Below, in pieces: positions 1-8,949 of a DNA stretch of 62,450 nucleotides (position 1 is its first letter; every line of letters begins with the position of its first letter). Origin of the DNA: Dermatophilus congolensis (GTDB lineage: Bacteria > Actinomycetota > Actinomycetes > Actinomycetales > Dermatophilaceae). A model generated the notes under the pieces. That model saw only the letters and a program-made list of their open reading frames with translations. It was not told the origin of the DNA and made no database searches. The stretch spans positions 2,324-64,773 of the forward strand of contig JAUNUP010000018.1 in the NCBI GenBank assembly GCA_030538115.1, read 5' to 3'. The position numbers and the translations under genes are program-made.

Positions 1-193
1 GGGGTCCGGTCACCATGGGGTTCCGCCCCCCCCCACTCGCATGCCACGCCAAGCTTCTTTGAAAAATCGGAGCACCCGCAGCACCCGGAGCGCGGGGACT
101 GCAGGCAGTGCCTGTGCCTTGGTGCCTGACTGCGGCCTTGTGGCTCTCTGTGGCCCTGTGGCCCGCGATGCGTGTCATGACAGTTGTGGTGGG

Positions 194-1183
194 ATGGGGG
201 CCGTGGCCGCTCCTTCCACTCGACGCTTTCTGCCCAAGTTCGACGGGTTCATCCTGTCGATCCTCGTTGCGGTGCTCGTGGCGTCGGTGCTGCCGGCCGG
301 GGGCGTGGTCGCGGAGGCGTTCGACTGGGTCGTGAAGGTCGCGATCGCGCTGCTGTTCTTCATGTACGGCGGCCGCCTCGAACCTCGCGAGGCCCTGGCG
401 GGTCTGCGGCACTGGCGGCTGCACCTGGTGATCTTGGCCTTCACGTTCGCGGTGTTCCCGCTCATCGGCCAGGCGATGCGTCTGCTGGAGGGGTGGTTGC
501 TGCCCGAGGTGTTGCTCGCGGGCATGTTGTATCTGTGCGTGATCCCCTCCACGGTGCAGAGTTCGATCGCGTTCACCTCGATCGCGAAGGGCAACGTGGC
601 GGGTGCGATCGTCAGCGCATCGGCGAGCAACCTGATCGGAGTGGTTCTGACTCCGCTGCTCGTGGCCCTGACGATGGGCACCGCGGGGCATGTGGCTCTC
701 AATTTCGGCGCGGTCTGGGATCTCGTGCTGCAGATCCTGTTGCCGTTCGTGCTCGGGCAGTTCTCACGGCCGTGGACTGCGGGATGGCTGCAGAAGAACA
801 AGAACTGGTTGAAGTACGTCGACCGCGGCATCATCGTCGCCGTCGTCTACTCGGCGTTCTCCCGGGGTATGCGCGAGGGCATGTGGTCGTTGGTCGGGCT
901 GGGTGACCTGCTCGTGCTACTCGCGGTGGTTCTCGTGCTGCTCGCGTTCATGTTGTGGCTCACCTCGTGGGCGGCGCGCCGTCTGGGCTTCAACCGCGAA
1001 GACCGTATCGCGATCCAGTTCTGCGGCACCAAGAAGTCGCTGGCTACGGGGCTGCCGATGGCGCTGGTGCTGTTTCCGGGGCAGCCTGTAGGCCTGCTGG
1101 TGCTGCCGATGATGGTGTTTCACCAGGTGCAGCTCATGGCCTGCTCCGTGCTCGCGGCGCGGTATGCCCGCGAGAAGCCCTGA
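194..1183 (+). CDS. Bile acid:sodium symporter family (SBF-like, YfeH type) membrane transporter
   Basis: Polytopic membrane protein of about 329 residues. Hydrophobic segments run almost continuously from FILSILVAVLVASVLP to LLVLPMMVFHQVQL. The C-terminal motif IQFCGTKKSLATGLPMA matches the conserved FCGxKKSLAxGxPMA of SBF-like (PF13593) proteins, whose substrates are mostly unknown. The frame is open from base 41, but the first 51 codons are low-complexity Ser/Thr/Arg/Cys and look non-coding, so I place the start at the ATG before GAVAAPSTRRFLPKFDGF. No clear Shine-Dalgarno is visible there. It stands alone ahead of clpC. The family assignment is firm and the transported solute is unknown. 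Confidence 0.8.
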   Translation: MGAVAAPSTRRFLPKFDGFILSILVAVLVASVLPAGGVVAEAFDWVVKVAIALLFFMYGGRLEPREALAGLRHWRLHLVILAFTFAVFPLIGQAMRLLEGWLLPEVLLAGMLYLCVIPSTVQSSIAFTSIAKGNVAGAIVSASASNLIGVVLTPLLVALTMGTAGHVALNFGAVWDLVLQILLPFVLGQFSRPWTAGWLQKNKNWLKYVDRGIIVAVVYSAFSRGMREGMWSLVGLGDLLVLLAVVLVLLAFMLWLTSWAARRLGFNREDRIAIQFCGTKKSLATGLPMALVLFPGQPVGLLVLPMMVFHQVQLMACSVLAARYAREKP

Positions 1184-1241
1184 GCAGACGGTAGTGCCTC
1201 CGGTGAACTTGAGTCGCTGAGGCTCAACCCGGGTGTGTGGT

Positions 1242-1256
1242 GTGGAACATTTCCAC
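1242..1256. promoter_or_regulatory. 15-bp inverted repeat upstream of clpC
   Basis: GTGGAA-CAT-TTCCAC is a perfect 6+6 bp dyad about 115 bp before the clpC start, in a 187-bp intergenic gap. A possible -10 (TAGCAT, 1334-1339) lies between it and the gene. It does not resemble CIRCE or the ClgR consensus as I know them. It may be an operator or part of the upstream gene's 3' end. Confidence 0.3.
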
Positions 1257-1370
1257 GGATCATGGCGTTGTGCTGTCCAGTCGCTCTCCGGTTGACGATG
1301 AGTCAGCTGAGTGAGCAAGCAGCACAACACGGATAGCATCGAGGGGACTCGATAGCGAGGGAGCACATAC

Positions 1371-3902
1371 ATGTTCGAGAGGTTCACCGACCGGGCCCGG
1401 CGGGTTGTGGTGCTTGCGCAGGAAGAAGCGCGCATGCTCAACCACAACTACATCGGTACCGAGCACATCCTCCTCGGCCTCATTCACGAAGGCGAGGGGG
1501 TCGCAGCCAAGGCGCTCGAGAGCCTCGGAATCTCCCTGGACGCCGTGCGTGAGCAGGTTCAGGAGATCATCGGCCAGGGCCAGCAGGCCCCGAGCGGCCA
1601 CATCCCCTTCACGCCCCGTGCGAAGAAGGTTCTCGAGCTGAGCCTGCGCGAGGCGCTGCAGCTCGGCCACAACTACATCGGTACCGAGCACATCCTGCTC
1701 GGCCTCATCCGCGAGGGCGAGGGCGTTGCAGCCCAGGTGCTCGTGAAGCTGGGCGCCGACCTGAACAAGGTGCGCCAGACCGTCATCCAGCTGCTCTCCG
1801 GCTACCAGGGCAAGGAGCCCGCAGGTGCCGCGGTGGGCGGGCAGAGCTCCCAGGAGGGGACTCCGGCGGGTTCGCTGGTCCTCGACCAGTTCGGCCGCAA
1901 CCTCACCCAGGCGGCGCGCGAGAACAAGCTCGACCCGGTCATCGGTCGCAGCAAGGAGATCGAGCGCGTCATGCAGGTGCTGTCGCGCCGCACCAAGAAC
2001 AACCCGATCCTCATCGGCGAGCCCGGCGTCGGTAAGACCGCCGTCGTCGAGGGCCTGGCCCAGGACATCGTGCGCGGCGACGTGCCCGAGACCCTGAAGG
2101 ACAAGCACATCTACACGCTCGACCTCGGCGCGCTCGTCGCGGGGTCGCGCTACCGCGGTGACTTCGAAGAGCGCCTCAAGAAGGTGCTCAAGGAGATCAA
2201 GACGCGCGGCGACATCATCCTGTTCATCGACGAGATCCACACGCTCGTCGGTGCCGGTGCGGCCGAGGGTGCCATCGACGCAGCCTCGATCCTCAAGCCG
2301 ATGCTCGCCCGCGGTGAGCTGCAGACGATCGGTGCGACGACGCTCGACGAGTACCGCAAGCACATCGAGAAGGACCCGGCGCTGGAGCGTCGTTTCCAGC
2401 CGATCCAGGTGGCCGAGCCGACGCTCACGCACACCATCGAGATCCTCAAGGGCCTGCGCGACCGGTACGAGGCGCACCACCGAGTCTCGATCACCGACGC
2501 TGCGCTCGTGGCAGCGGCCAACCTGGCCGACCGGTACATCAACGACCGCTACCTGCCCGACAAGGCCATCGACCTCATCGACGAAGCGGGCGCGCGACTG
2601 CGCATCCGCCGCATGACCGCACCGCCGGACCTGCGCGAATTCGACGACAAGATCGCCCACGTGCGCCGCGAGAAGGAAGCGGCCATCGACGGCCAGGACT
2701 TCGAGAAGGCGGCCGGTCTGCGAGACGACGAGCGTCAGCTCATCGAGGCCAAGGCCAAGCGCGAGAAGGAATGGAAGTCGGGCGACATGGATGTCGTCGC
2801 CGAGGTCGACGAAGAGCTGATCGCCGAGGTTCTGGCGGCGGCCACCGGCGTGCCGGTCGTCAAGCTCACCGAAGAGGAGTCGACCCGACTGCTCAACATG
2901 GAGGCCGAGCTGCACAAGCGCATCGTCGGCATGGACGACGCCATCAAGGCGCTGTCGCAGTCGATCCGCCGCACCCGCGCGGGCCTCAAGGATCCGCGTC
3001 GCCCCAGCGGCTCGTTCATCTTCGCCGGCCCCACCGGTGTCGGTAAGACCGAGCTCGCCAAGGCGCTCGCCGAGTTCCTGTTCGGTGACGAAGACTCGCT
3101 GATCACGCTCGACATGTCGGAATTCGCCGAGAAGCACACGGTCTCGCGACTGTTCGGTTCGCCTCCTGGCTATGTCGGCTACGAAGAGGGCGGTCAGCTC
3201 ACCGAGAAGGTGCGCCGCAAGCCGTTCTCCGTGGTGCTCTTCGACGAGGTCGAGAAGGCCCACCCCGACATCTTCAACAGCCTCCTCCAGATTCTGGAAG
3301 ACGGCCGTTTGACCGATGCGCAGGGTCGGATCGTCGACTTCAAGAACACGGTCATCCTCATGACGACCAACCTCGGTACCCGCGACATCTCGAAGGCCGT
3401 GGGCCTGGGCTTCGCGGTCGCCGACGACACGGTCACGAACTACGAGCGCATGAAGAACAAGGTGCAGGACGAGCTCAAGCAGCACTTCCGCCCCGAATTC
3501 CTCAACCGCGTCGACGATGTCATCGTCTTCCCGCAGCTCACGCAGGAAGAGATCGTCCAGATCGTCGACCTGATGATCGCCCGTCTCGACGAGCGCCTCA
3601 AGGACAAGGACATGGCCATCGTCCTCACGCAGCCGGCCAAGGAGTGGCTGGCCAAGCGTGGCTACGACCCGGTTCTCGGTGCCCGTCCGTTGCGTCGCGC
3701 GATTCAGCGCGACATCGAGGACGTGCTCTCCGAGAAGATCCTCTACGGCGAGGTCGCCGCGGGCGAGACCGTCACGGTCGACCTCGAGGGCGAGGGCAAC
3801 GACGCGAAGCTCACCTTCGAAGGCACCCGCTCGGAGCCGCTGGACGAGCTCCTCGCCGGTAGCGGGTCTTCCGGTGGCGAGGGCGCATCGGCCGAGGGCT
3901 GA
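1371..3902 (+). CDS. clpC: ATP-dependent Clp protease ATP-binding subunit ClpC
   Basis: AAA+ unfoldase that feeds substrates to ClpP in the cytosol. At 843 residues it has the family's usual length. Two N-terminal Clp-N repeats are visible (each with [14 protein letters not shown]). Walker A of the first AAA+ domain is GEPGVGKT (G216), with Walker [13 protein letters not shown]-type coiled segment lies near 425-470. The second Walker A is GPTGVGKT (G553), with [12 protein letters not shown]. The start ATG follows a GAGGGAG Shine-Dalgarno. The gene is monocistronic, closed by a strong terminator. In actinobacteria ClpC1 is usually essential and is often under ClgR control, but I do not see a clear ClgR site. 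Confidence 0.98.
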   Translation: MFERFTDRARRVVVLAQEEARMLNHNYIGTEHILLGLIHEGEGVAAKALESLGISLDAVREQVQEIIGQGQQAPSGHIPFTPRAKKVLELSLREALQLGHNYIGTEHILLGLIREGEGVAAQVLVKLGADLNKVRQTVIQLLSGYQGKEPAGAAVGGQSSQEGTPAGSLVLDQFGRNLTQAARENKLDPVIGRSKEIERVMQVLSRRTKNNPILIGEPGVGKTAVVEGLAQDIVRGDVPETLKDKHIYTLDLGALVAGSRYRGDFEERLKKVLKEIKTRGDIILFIDEIHTLVGAGAAEGAIDAASILKPMLARGELQTIGATTLDEYRKHIEKDPALERRFQPIQVAEPTLTHTIEILKGLRDRYEAHHRVSITDAALVAAANLADRYINDRYLPDKAIDLIDEAGARLRIRRMTAPPDLREFDDKIAHVRREKEAAIDGQDFEKAAGLRDDERQLIEAKAKREKEWKSGDMDVVAEVDEELIAEVLAAATGVPVVKLTEEESTRLLNMEAELHKRIVGMDDAIKALSQSIRRTRAGLKDPRRPSGSFIFAGPTGVGKTELAKALAEFLFGDEDSLITLDMSEFAEKHTVSRLFGSPPGYVGYEEGGQLTEKVRRKPFSVVLFDEVEKAHPDIFNSLLQILEDGRLTDAQGRIVDFKNTVILMTTNLGTRDISKAVGLGFAVADDTVTNYERMKNKVQDELKQHFRPEFLNRVDDVIVFPQLTQEEIVQIVDLMIARLDERLKDKDMAIVLTQPAKEWLAKRGYDPVLGARPLRRAIQRDIEDVLSEKILYGEVAAGETVTVDLEGEGNDAKLTFEGTRSEPLDELLAGSGSSGGEGASAEG

Positions 3903-3916
3903 TAGTCCACCGCACT

Positions 3917-3959
3917 ACGTGAATGGGCTCCCGGAGTTGTTCCGGGAGCCCATTCACGT
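3917..3959 (+). terminator. Intrinsic terminator of clpC
   Basis: Perfect 19-bp stem with a 5-nt loop (GTTGT), beginning 14 nt after the clpC stop. The T-tract is weak, as is common in high-GC genomes. It isolates clpC from the riboswitch-controlled gene that follows. Confidence 0.9.
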
Positions 3960-3997
3960 CGTTACCCTGTAACCGGGCCCGCCCCCACTGGCCGGCC

Positions 3998-4040
3998 CAC
4001 GGACGAGTGGCCCGCCGTACCCGGAAAGCACGACGGTCGA
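3998..4040 (+). promoter_or_regulatory. Guanidine-III (ykkC-III) riboswitch
   Basis: The leader contains the family's conserved blocks in order: CGGACGAG (4000-4007), CCGTACCCGG (4015-4024) and GACGG (4032-4036). They match my recollection of the Thermobifida fusca guanidine-III aptamer nearly base for base. Both helices can form: CGG (4000-4002) with CCG (4021-4023), and CCGT (4015-4018) with ACGG (4033-4036), which gives the expected pseudoknot. It ends about 23 nt before the start of a Gdx-type SMR exporter, the typical target. Control of translation initiation is inferred. The consensus was recalled, not searched. Confidence 0.85.
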
Positions 4041-4062
4041 GGCACGAAAGTGGTGCCGTGTC

Positions 4063-4377
4063 ATGGCATGGGTCGTACTCGTTCTATCCGGAATGTTCGA
4101 GACCGTCTGGGCGCTCGCGTTGGCGCAGAGCGACGGATTCAGAAAACTCGTACCGACGATCGTCTTCTTCGTCGCGTGCGCCATCTCCATGGGCGGGCTC
4201 GCGTATGCGCTGCGCACCTTGCCTGTCGGCACGGGTTACGCGATTTGGGTCGGTATCGGGGCCATCGGTACGGCGGTGTACGGGATGGTGATGCTCGGTG
4301 AGCCCGCCACGGTGGCCCGCATCGTGTGTCTGTTGTTGATCGTCGCCGGGGTTGTCGGCCTCAAGCTCGTGCACTGA
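4063..4377 (+). CDS. gdx: SMR-family guanidinium exporter (Gdx/SugE type)
   Basis: Small multidrug resistance protein of 104 residues with four transmembrane helices. It functions as a dual-topology dimer that exchanges protons for guanidinium. The conserved membrane glutamate is E13 (MAWVVLVLSGMFE). The start MAW and GTGYAIWVGIGAIG are typical of the Gdx (formerly SugE) branch rather than the polyaromatic-cation EmrE branch. The guanidine-III riboswitch in its leader independently supports guanidinium as substrate. It is a single gene, facing the convergent mutY. Confidence 0.9.
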   Translation: MAWVVLVLSGMFETVWALALAQSDGFRKLVPTIVFFVACAISMGGLAYALRTLPVGTGYAIWVGIGAIGTAVYGMVMLGEPATVARIVCLLLIVAGVVGLKLVH

Positions 4378-4394
4378 CACGCCGTACCGTCGAC

Positions 4395-5303
4395 TCAGCC
4401 CGGAAGGGCGTAGTGCTCCTCGTCGATTCGTACGGCGAGGCCGTCTCTGAGCAGGCCGTCGAGGCACCTGTCTCGTTGGCTCTTGTCCGGCCAGGCCTGC
4501 TCGAGGTGCTGTGCCGGCACCGGGTCGGGTGTTGCTCTCAGCATCGCCATGAGATTGCCCCTGACCTGCCTGTCGGTGCCGTGCCAGGCCTGGCCTCGTG
4601 GCGGCGGGCCCTCGTGGGCCGGGCAGCCCGCCGCCACCCAGGCGCAGCCTTCTCGCAGCGGGCAGGCCTCGCAGTCGGGGGTGCGGGCCGTGCAGATGAG
4701 TGCGCCCAGCTCCATGGTTCCCGCGTTCCAGGTGGCCGAATCCGCGTCTCCCGCGGGGAGTAGCGCGGTCGCCAAAGCCGTTTCCGCGCGGCTCACAGCC
4801 GGGTCGGGCAGGGCCCTACCGCTGACCGCCCTCGCCTGGACGCGGCGGATGTTCACGTCCAGAACCGTTGCCCTGCGGCCGAAGGCGAACGCCATCACTG
4901 CTCCTGCCGTGTACGGGCCTACGCCCGGCAGGGCCAGGAGGGCCTCGTACGTATCCGGGACCCGGCCGTCATGGCGATCCACCATCGCTACCGCCGACTC
5001 GTGCAGGCGCAGGGCTCGTCGCGGGTAGCCCAGGCGGCCCCACTCGCGCACCGCTTCGCCTGGCGAATCGGCGGCCAGGGCCGCGGGCTCCGGCCAGCGC
5101 TGCATCCAGTACCGCCACACCGGCTCGACCCGAGCCACGGGGGTCTGGTGCGACATCACCTCCGAGACGTAGACGCCCCACGGGTCGGTGCGTCGCCACG
5201 GCAGGTCGCGGGCATTCTCGCCGAACCACTGCCTGATCCGCTCGTGCAGGGTCGCCACGACCTCGGGGGCGGGCAACGGTGGGGGAGCGGGGGTGGGCGG
5301 CAC
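4395..5303 (-). CDS. mutY: A/G-specific adenine glycosylase MutY
   Basis: Base-excision repair glycosylase removing adenine mispaired with 8-oxoguanine. Visible elements are the catalytic Glu in SEVMSHQT (E48), the helix-hairpin-helix LPGVGPYTAGAV (125-136), the catalytic Asp in VLDVNIRR (D149), and a [4Fe-4S] loop with C-X6-C-X2-C-X5-C spacing (CTARTPDCEACPLREGC). At 302 residues it lacks most of the C-terminal NUDIX-like domain of the E. coli enzyme, as actinobacterial forms often do. The GTG start has a TACCAT box 8 nt upstream and no Shine-Dalgarno, suggesting a leaderless mRNA. It lies downstream of disA. Confidence 0.95.
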   Translation of the reverse strand: MPPTPAPPPLPAPEVVATLHERIRQWFGENARDLPWRRTDPWGVYVSEVMSHQTPVARVEPVWRYWMQRWPEPAALAADSPGEAVREWGRLGYPRRALRLHESAVAMVDRHDGRVPDTYEALLALPGVGPYTAGAVMAFAFGRRATVLDVNIRRVQARAVSGRALPDPAVSRAETALATALLPAGDADSATWNAGTMELGALICTARTPDCEACPLREGCAWVAAGCPAHEGPPPRGQAWHGTDRQVRGNLMAMLRATPDPVPAQHLEQAWPDKSQRDRCLDGLLRDGLAVRIDEEHYALPG

Positions 5304-5311
5304 AACGCTGG

Positions 5312-5317
5312 ATGGTA
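5312..5317 (-). promoter_or_regulatory. -10 box for mutY (leaderless)
   Basis: TACCAT on the minus strand, 8 nt before the GTG of mutY. This implies a transcript starting at or one base before the start codon, separate from any radA-disA read-through. Confidence 0.45.
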
Positions 5318-5358
5318 CCGGGATCCGCGGTTGGGGTGCCTGGCGGGATGGGCGTCGG

Positions 5359-6429
5359 CTAGACGTAGCGTTCGAGGATGCTCGACTCCGCCAGGCGGGA
5401 CAGGCCCTCCCTGACGGCCCGGGCCCTGGCCTCGCCCACCCCGTCCACGTCCATGAGTTGCTCGAGGTTGGCCGAGAGCATCGGCTGCAGGTTGCCGAAG
5501 TGATCTACCAGCCGCTCCACGATCAGGCCCGGTAGGCGGGGGATCTTGTTCAGCAGGCGGTAGCCGCGCGGCGTCAGCGGGTCGTCCAGGCGCTCGGGTA
5601 GGCCCGACATTCCCATCGCCGTGGCCGCGTACGTCTGGTCGAGCAGGTCTTTGGCGTTCAAGCTGCTCATGGCGTTCTGTACGTCTTCGATCGTGCGCCC
5701 CTGGTCGGAGGGCAGGTAATCGCGCACCACGAGGTCGCGTTCACGGTCGATGCCCGCCACAAGCTCTTCGAGCTGCAGGGTGAGCAGGCGGCCGTCGGTG
5801 CCCAGCTCGGTCACGTAGCTGGAGACCTCTTCATCGATGCGGCGCACCATCTCGAGGCGCTGCACCACCGAAGCCACGTCGCGCACCGTCACCAGGTCTT
5901 CGATCTCCAGAGCCGACAGCGACCCCGCCACCTCGTCGAGGCGGTTCTTGTAGCGCTCCAGCGTCTGCAGGGCCTGGTTGGCCTTCGAGATGATCGCCCC
6001 GGAATTCTCGAGCGCGTGCCGCCGGCCGTTCACGTACACCGCTGCGATCTGCATCGACTGGCTCACAGAGACGACCGTGTAGCCGGTCTGCTTCGAGACC
6101 CGCTCCGCAGTGCGGTGGCGGGTGCCCGATTCGCTCGTCTCAATCGACGCGTCGGGCACCAACTGGGTCGCGGCGCGCAGGATTCGGGTGGCCCCCTCGT
6201 CGACGATGATCGCGCCGTCCATCTTCGCCAGCTCGCGCAGCCGCGTCGCGGAGAACGAGACGTCCAGCGGAAACCCGCCCGAAGCGATCGACTCGACCAC
6301 CTCGTCGTACCCGAACACGATCAACGCGCCCGTGCGACCTCGGATGATGCGTTCGATACCGTCGCGGAGTTCGGTGCCGGGGGCCACCGCGGCAAGGGTG
6401 GCCCGCAGCTCGTCCTTCGTCGGTTTCAC
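5359..6429 (-). CDS. disA: DNA integrity scanning diadenylate cyclase DisA
   Basis: Converts two ATP to c-di-AMP and scans DNA for branched structures. The 356 residues match the family length. The N-terminal DAC domain carries KMDGAIIVD and the GTRHRTAERV motif that contacts ATP. A long helical spine follows, then a C-terminal RuvA-like helix-hairpin-helix (MDVDGVGEARARAVREGL). The GTG start has an AGAAGGG Shine-Dalgarno 7 nt upstream. It sits 68 bp behind radA, and RadA is a known regulator of DisA activity in Bacillus and mycobacteria, so the pairing is functional. Confidence 0.97.
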   Translation of the reverse strand: MKPTKDELRATLAAVAPGTELRDGIERIIRGRTGALIVFGYDEVVESIASGGFPLDVSFSATRLRELAKMDGAIIVDEGATRILRAATQLVPDASIETSESGTRHRTAERVSKQTGYTVVSVSQSMQIAAVYVNGRRHALENSGAIISKANQALQTLERYKNRLDEVAGSLSALEIEDLVTVRDVASVVQRLEMVRRIDEEVSSYVTELGTDGRLLTLQLEELVAGIDRERDLVVRDYLPSDQGRTIEDVQNAMSSLNAKDLLDQTYAATAMGMSGLPERLDDPLTPRGYRLLNKIPRLPGLIVERLVDHFGNLQPMLSANLEQLMDVDGVGEARARAVREGLSRLAESSILERYV

Positions 6430-6497
6430 CCGTACGCCCTTCTACGGGACGCCGCACTCGGCGTCGGCGGCACAGCCTTTCCCCCTGACGTCTCAGT

Positions 6498-8036
6498 CTA
6501 CGGGGGAGGCGACCGCACCAGGTGGACGGGGCTGGCGCGCCCTGAAGTCTCTTGTGGCGCCGCCGTGTTCGCGTTTCGTGTCGAGCGTGCCCCGCCGCGA
6601 CTCGGGTGCCGTTCGTCGCCACCGAGCGCGTACGTGATCGCGTCGCGGATCGTGCCGACCTGAGCCACCTGCATACCGTCGGGCACCGTGACCCCGTCGA
6701 GAGACCCCTGGGGGACGATCGCGCGTGTGAAACCGAGCCGCGCCGCCTCGGTGAGCCGCCGCTCGACCCCCGATACCCGGCGCACGTCGCCGGCGAGGCC
6801 CACCTCTCCGATGCAGATCACCCCGCGCAGCACGGCCGAGTTCGCCACCGAACTCGCCACGGCCACGGCGATCGACAGGTCGGCCGCGGGCTCGAGAATG
6901 CGAACACCGCCGACGGTGGAGGCGTAGCAGTCGCGCTTCGCGATCGTGACGTTGCAGTGCCTGTCGAGCACAGCCAGGATCATCGCCAGCCGCGAATAGT
7001 CGACTCCGGAGGTCGTACGGCGCGGATTGGTGGCCTCGTGCTCTGCCACCAGCGCCTGCACCTCGGCGACCAGCGGGCGGCGCCCCTCGAGCGTGACGGC
7101 GACGGCCGTGCCGGGGGCAGGCAGGTCACGGTGAGAGAGAAACAACGCGCTCGGATCGGCGAGGCCGTGGATACCCGAATCGACCAGGTCGAAGCAGCCG
7201 ACCTCGTCTGTCGGGCCGAACCGGTTCTTGACCGCCCGCACCATCCGCAGCCGCGAGCCGCGCTCGCCCTCGAACGCCAGCACCACGTCAACGAGGTGCT
7301 CGAGGATGCGTGGCCCGGCGATGCCGCCGTCTTTCGTCACGTGCCCCACGAGTACGGTGGCGAACCCGTCGGACTTACTGCGCTGCACGAGAGCCGCCGC
7401 GACCTCGCGCACCTGCGAGACATTGCCCGGCGACCCGTCGACCTGCGCGCTCGCCACGGTCTGAACCGAATCGACCACCAAGAGCTGCGGAGAGACCGCG
7501 TCGATATGGCCGAGCACCGCGCCCAGGTCGGTTTCGGCCGCGAGTAGCAGGCCGGGCACGAGAGCTCCGATGCGCTCGGCGCGCGACGCGACCTGGGCCG
7601 CCGACTCCTCACCGCTCACGTACAGCACCCGCATGCCGGAGCGCGCAGCCCTTGCCGCCACGTCGAGCAGCAGGGTCGACTTGCCGATGCCCGGCTCGCC
7701 GGCCAGCAGCATCACCGCATCGCTGACCAGACCGCCTCCGAGAACCCGATCGAATTCGGATACGCCCGTCGGCATCTTGTCGGCCGTCGACAGGTCGATC
7801 GCAGTGATCGGTGTGGCCGGTTGGTGCACGGCAGCGGTCACCGTGCGGGTCGTCGTCGGCGTGACCACCTCGTCGACCGTGCCCCATTCCTGGCATTGCG
7901 GGCACCGGCCCACCCATTTGACCGTCGTCCAACCGCATTCGCTGCAGCGGTGCGAAGGCTTGTCGGCCCGCTTCTCGCTCCGTTTCGGGGTGCGGGAGGC
8001 CGAGGCTCGGCCGGCGGAGGTGCTCATGGGCGACAC
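6498..8036 (-). CDS. radA: DNA repair protein RadA (Sms)
   Basis: RecA-like branch-migration helicase. Near the N-terminus is a four-cysteine zinc finger (CSECG and CPQC), then Walker A GEPGIGKST, the RadA-specific KNRFG motif, and a C-terminal Lon-protease-like domain. About 512 residues, slightly over the usual 460 because of a basic N-terminal extension. Three in-frame starts lie at 8048, 8036 and 8027. I prefer GTG 8036 because GGAGG lies 11 nt before it, while at 8048 the Shine-Dalgarno overlaps the codon. Operon order on this strand is methyltransferase, radA, disA, mutY. Confidence 0.95.
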   Translation of the reverse strand: MSPMSTSAGRASASRTPKRSEKRADKPSHRCSECGWTTVKWVGRCPQCQEWGTVDEVVTPTTTRTVTAAVHQPATPITAIDLSTADKMPTGVSEFDRVLGGGLVSDAVMLLAGEPGIGKSTLLLDVAARAARSGMRVLYVSGEESAAQVASRAERIGALVPGLLLAAETDLGAVLGHIDAVSPQLLVVDSVQTVASAQVDGSPGNVSQVREVAAALVQRSKSDGFATVLVGHVTKDGGIAGPRILEHLVDVVLAFEGERGSRLRMVRAVKNRFGPTDEVGCFDLVDSGIHGLADPSALFLSHRDLPAPGTAVAVTLEGRRPLVAEVQALVAEHEATNPRRTTSGVDYSRLAMILAVLDRHCNVTIAKRDCYASTVGGVRILEPAADLSIAVAVASSVANSAVLRGVICIGEVGLAGDVRRVSGVERRLTEAARLGFTRAIVPQGSLDGVTVPDGMQVAQVGTIRDAITYALGGDERHPSRGGARSTRNANTAAPQETSGRASPVHLVRSPPP

Positions 8037-8087
8037 GGTATGCGCCACCTCCGACAGAGTCGCGCAGGCCGCGCGCTGCGGGGTCTG

Positions 8088-8834
8088 TCACAGTCGCGCG
8101 ATGCCGCCGCCGGCCGTGTGCGACCAGAGGTTCACGGCGTAATCCAGGTGCGTGCCCCGGTGTTGGCGCAGCAGCGCCTCCGCCACGCGAGGGGTGAACT
8201 CGATGCGGACCACGGCCTCGAAATCGGCCCTGCTGTCGGTCTGCCAATTCGTGCGGATCGGATGCCGTCGCCAGCCCCTCCTCGTCCAGAACCGCTCGAT
8301 GCGTCGCGGGTCGTAGTCGGGGTTGGCGAGCCGGAACCAGCGGCCGAAATCGGAGGTCGAGGCGTCGTGGTCGAGCACGAACGCTGTGCCTCCGGGCGCG
8401 AGCACGCGAGCGATCTCGGCGAGCCCGGGCTCGCAGCCAGGCCCGAAGAAGTACGCCCACCGGGCGTGCACGACGTCGACGGAGGCATCGGGGACGGGCA
8501 GGTACTGCGCGGCTCCGGAGCGCACCTCCACGTGGTCGGTGGCGATGCCCTCGCCCTGGGCCGCGGCGAGCCTGCGCCGGGCCGCGTCGGCGAGGGGCGG
8601 GTGCGGCTCGACTCCGACGACGCTCGACGCTGTGCGGGCGAACATCGGCAGGTGAAAACCCGTGCCACACCCGATGTCGAGGACGCGGGCCCCGGCCCAG
8701 TCGTGCACCTCCCGCATCGCCGCCTCGACCAGGCCGGCGCGGTCGAACGCCCGGTTCTCGACCTCGTACACGGCAGGGCTGTACCAGATGTTGGGACTCG
8801 GGCGGGCGAGTCGTGGGATGTCGGGCCACTGCAC
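8088..8834 (-). CDS. Class I SAM-dependent methyltransferase
   Basis: About 248 residues with the SAM-binding motif I VLDIGCGTGFHLP, motif II acidic end VVGVEPH, and the post-motif region IARVLAPGGTAFVLDHD (Methyltransf_11 type). The substrate cannot be told from sequence. The frame is open upstream to 8882, but a TAACCT box sits exactly 7 nt before GTG 8834 (VQWPDIPRLARP), so I take that as the leaderless start. It is divergent from the sugar-isomerase-like gene and lies 51 bp ahead of radA, so it may lead the radA-disA unit. Confidence 0.8.
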   Translation of the reverse strand: MQWPDIPRLARPSPNIWYSPAVYEVENRAFDRAGLVEAAMREVHDWAGARVLDIGCGTGFHLPMFARTASSVVGVEPHPPLADAARRRLAAAQGEGIATDHVEVRSGAAQYLPVPDASVDVVHARWAYFFGPGCEPGLAEIARVLAPGGTAFVLDHDASTSDFGRWFRLANPDYDPRRIERFWTRRGWRRHPIRTNWQTDSRADFEAVVRIEFTPRVAEALLRQHRGTHLDYAVNLWSHTAGGGIARL

Positions 8835-8841
8835 GAAAGGC

Positions 8842-8847
8842 AGGTTA
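8842..8847 (-). promoter_or_regulatory. -10 box for the methyltransferase gene (leaderless)
   Basis: TAACCT on the minus strand, 7 nt ahead of GTG 8834. It forms a divergent promoter pair with the TACACT box at 8938-8943. Confidence 0.5.
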
Positions 8848-8937
8848 CGGGGCGTGCGCGCCTGCTTGGCCGGGGGTGGCACTGGCCGCCCCCGCGTGCG
8901 GAGGTGCAGGACCAGCCGACCGCGCCCCGCCCGTCAC

Positions 8938-8943
8938 TACACT
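8938..8943 (+). promoter_or_regulatory. -10 box for the sugar-isomerase-like operon (leaderless)
   Basis: TACACT, 6 nt ahead of GTG 8950, with only G residues and one T between. The transcript probably starts at the initiation codon and covers the isomerase-like and proline-dehydrogenase-like genes. Confidence 0.5.
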
Positions 8944-8949
8944 GGGGGT

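Noticed and set aside
1260..3485. 741-codon open frame antisense to clpC
   Set aside because: It is the high-GC shadow of a fully conserved ClpC. The predicted protein is Leu/Arg/Asp-rich with no domain pattern and no start signal.
3960..4062. Guanidine-I or guanidine-II riboswitch before the SMR gene
   Set aside because: The long guanidine-I aptamer motifs are missing, and the paired ACGR hairpins of guanidine-II do not form. The blocks match guanidine-III.
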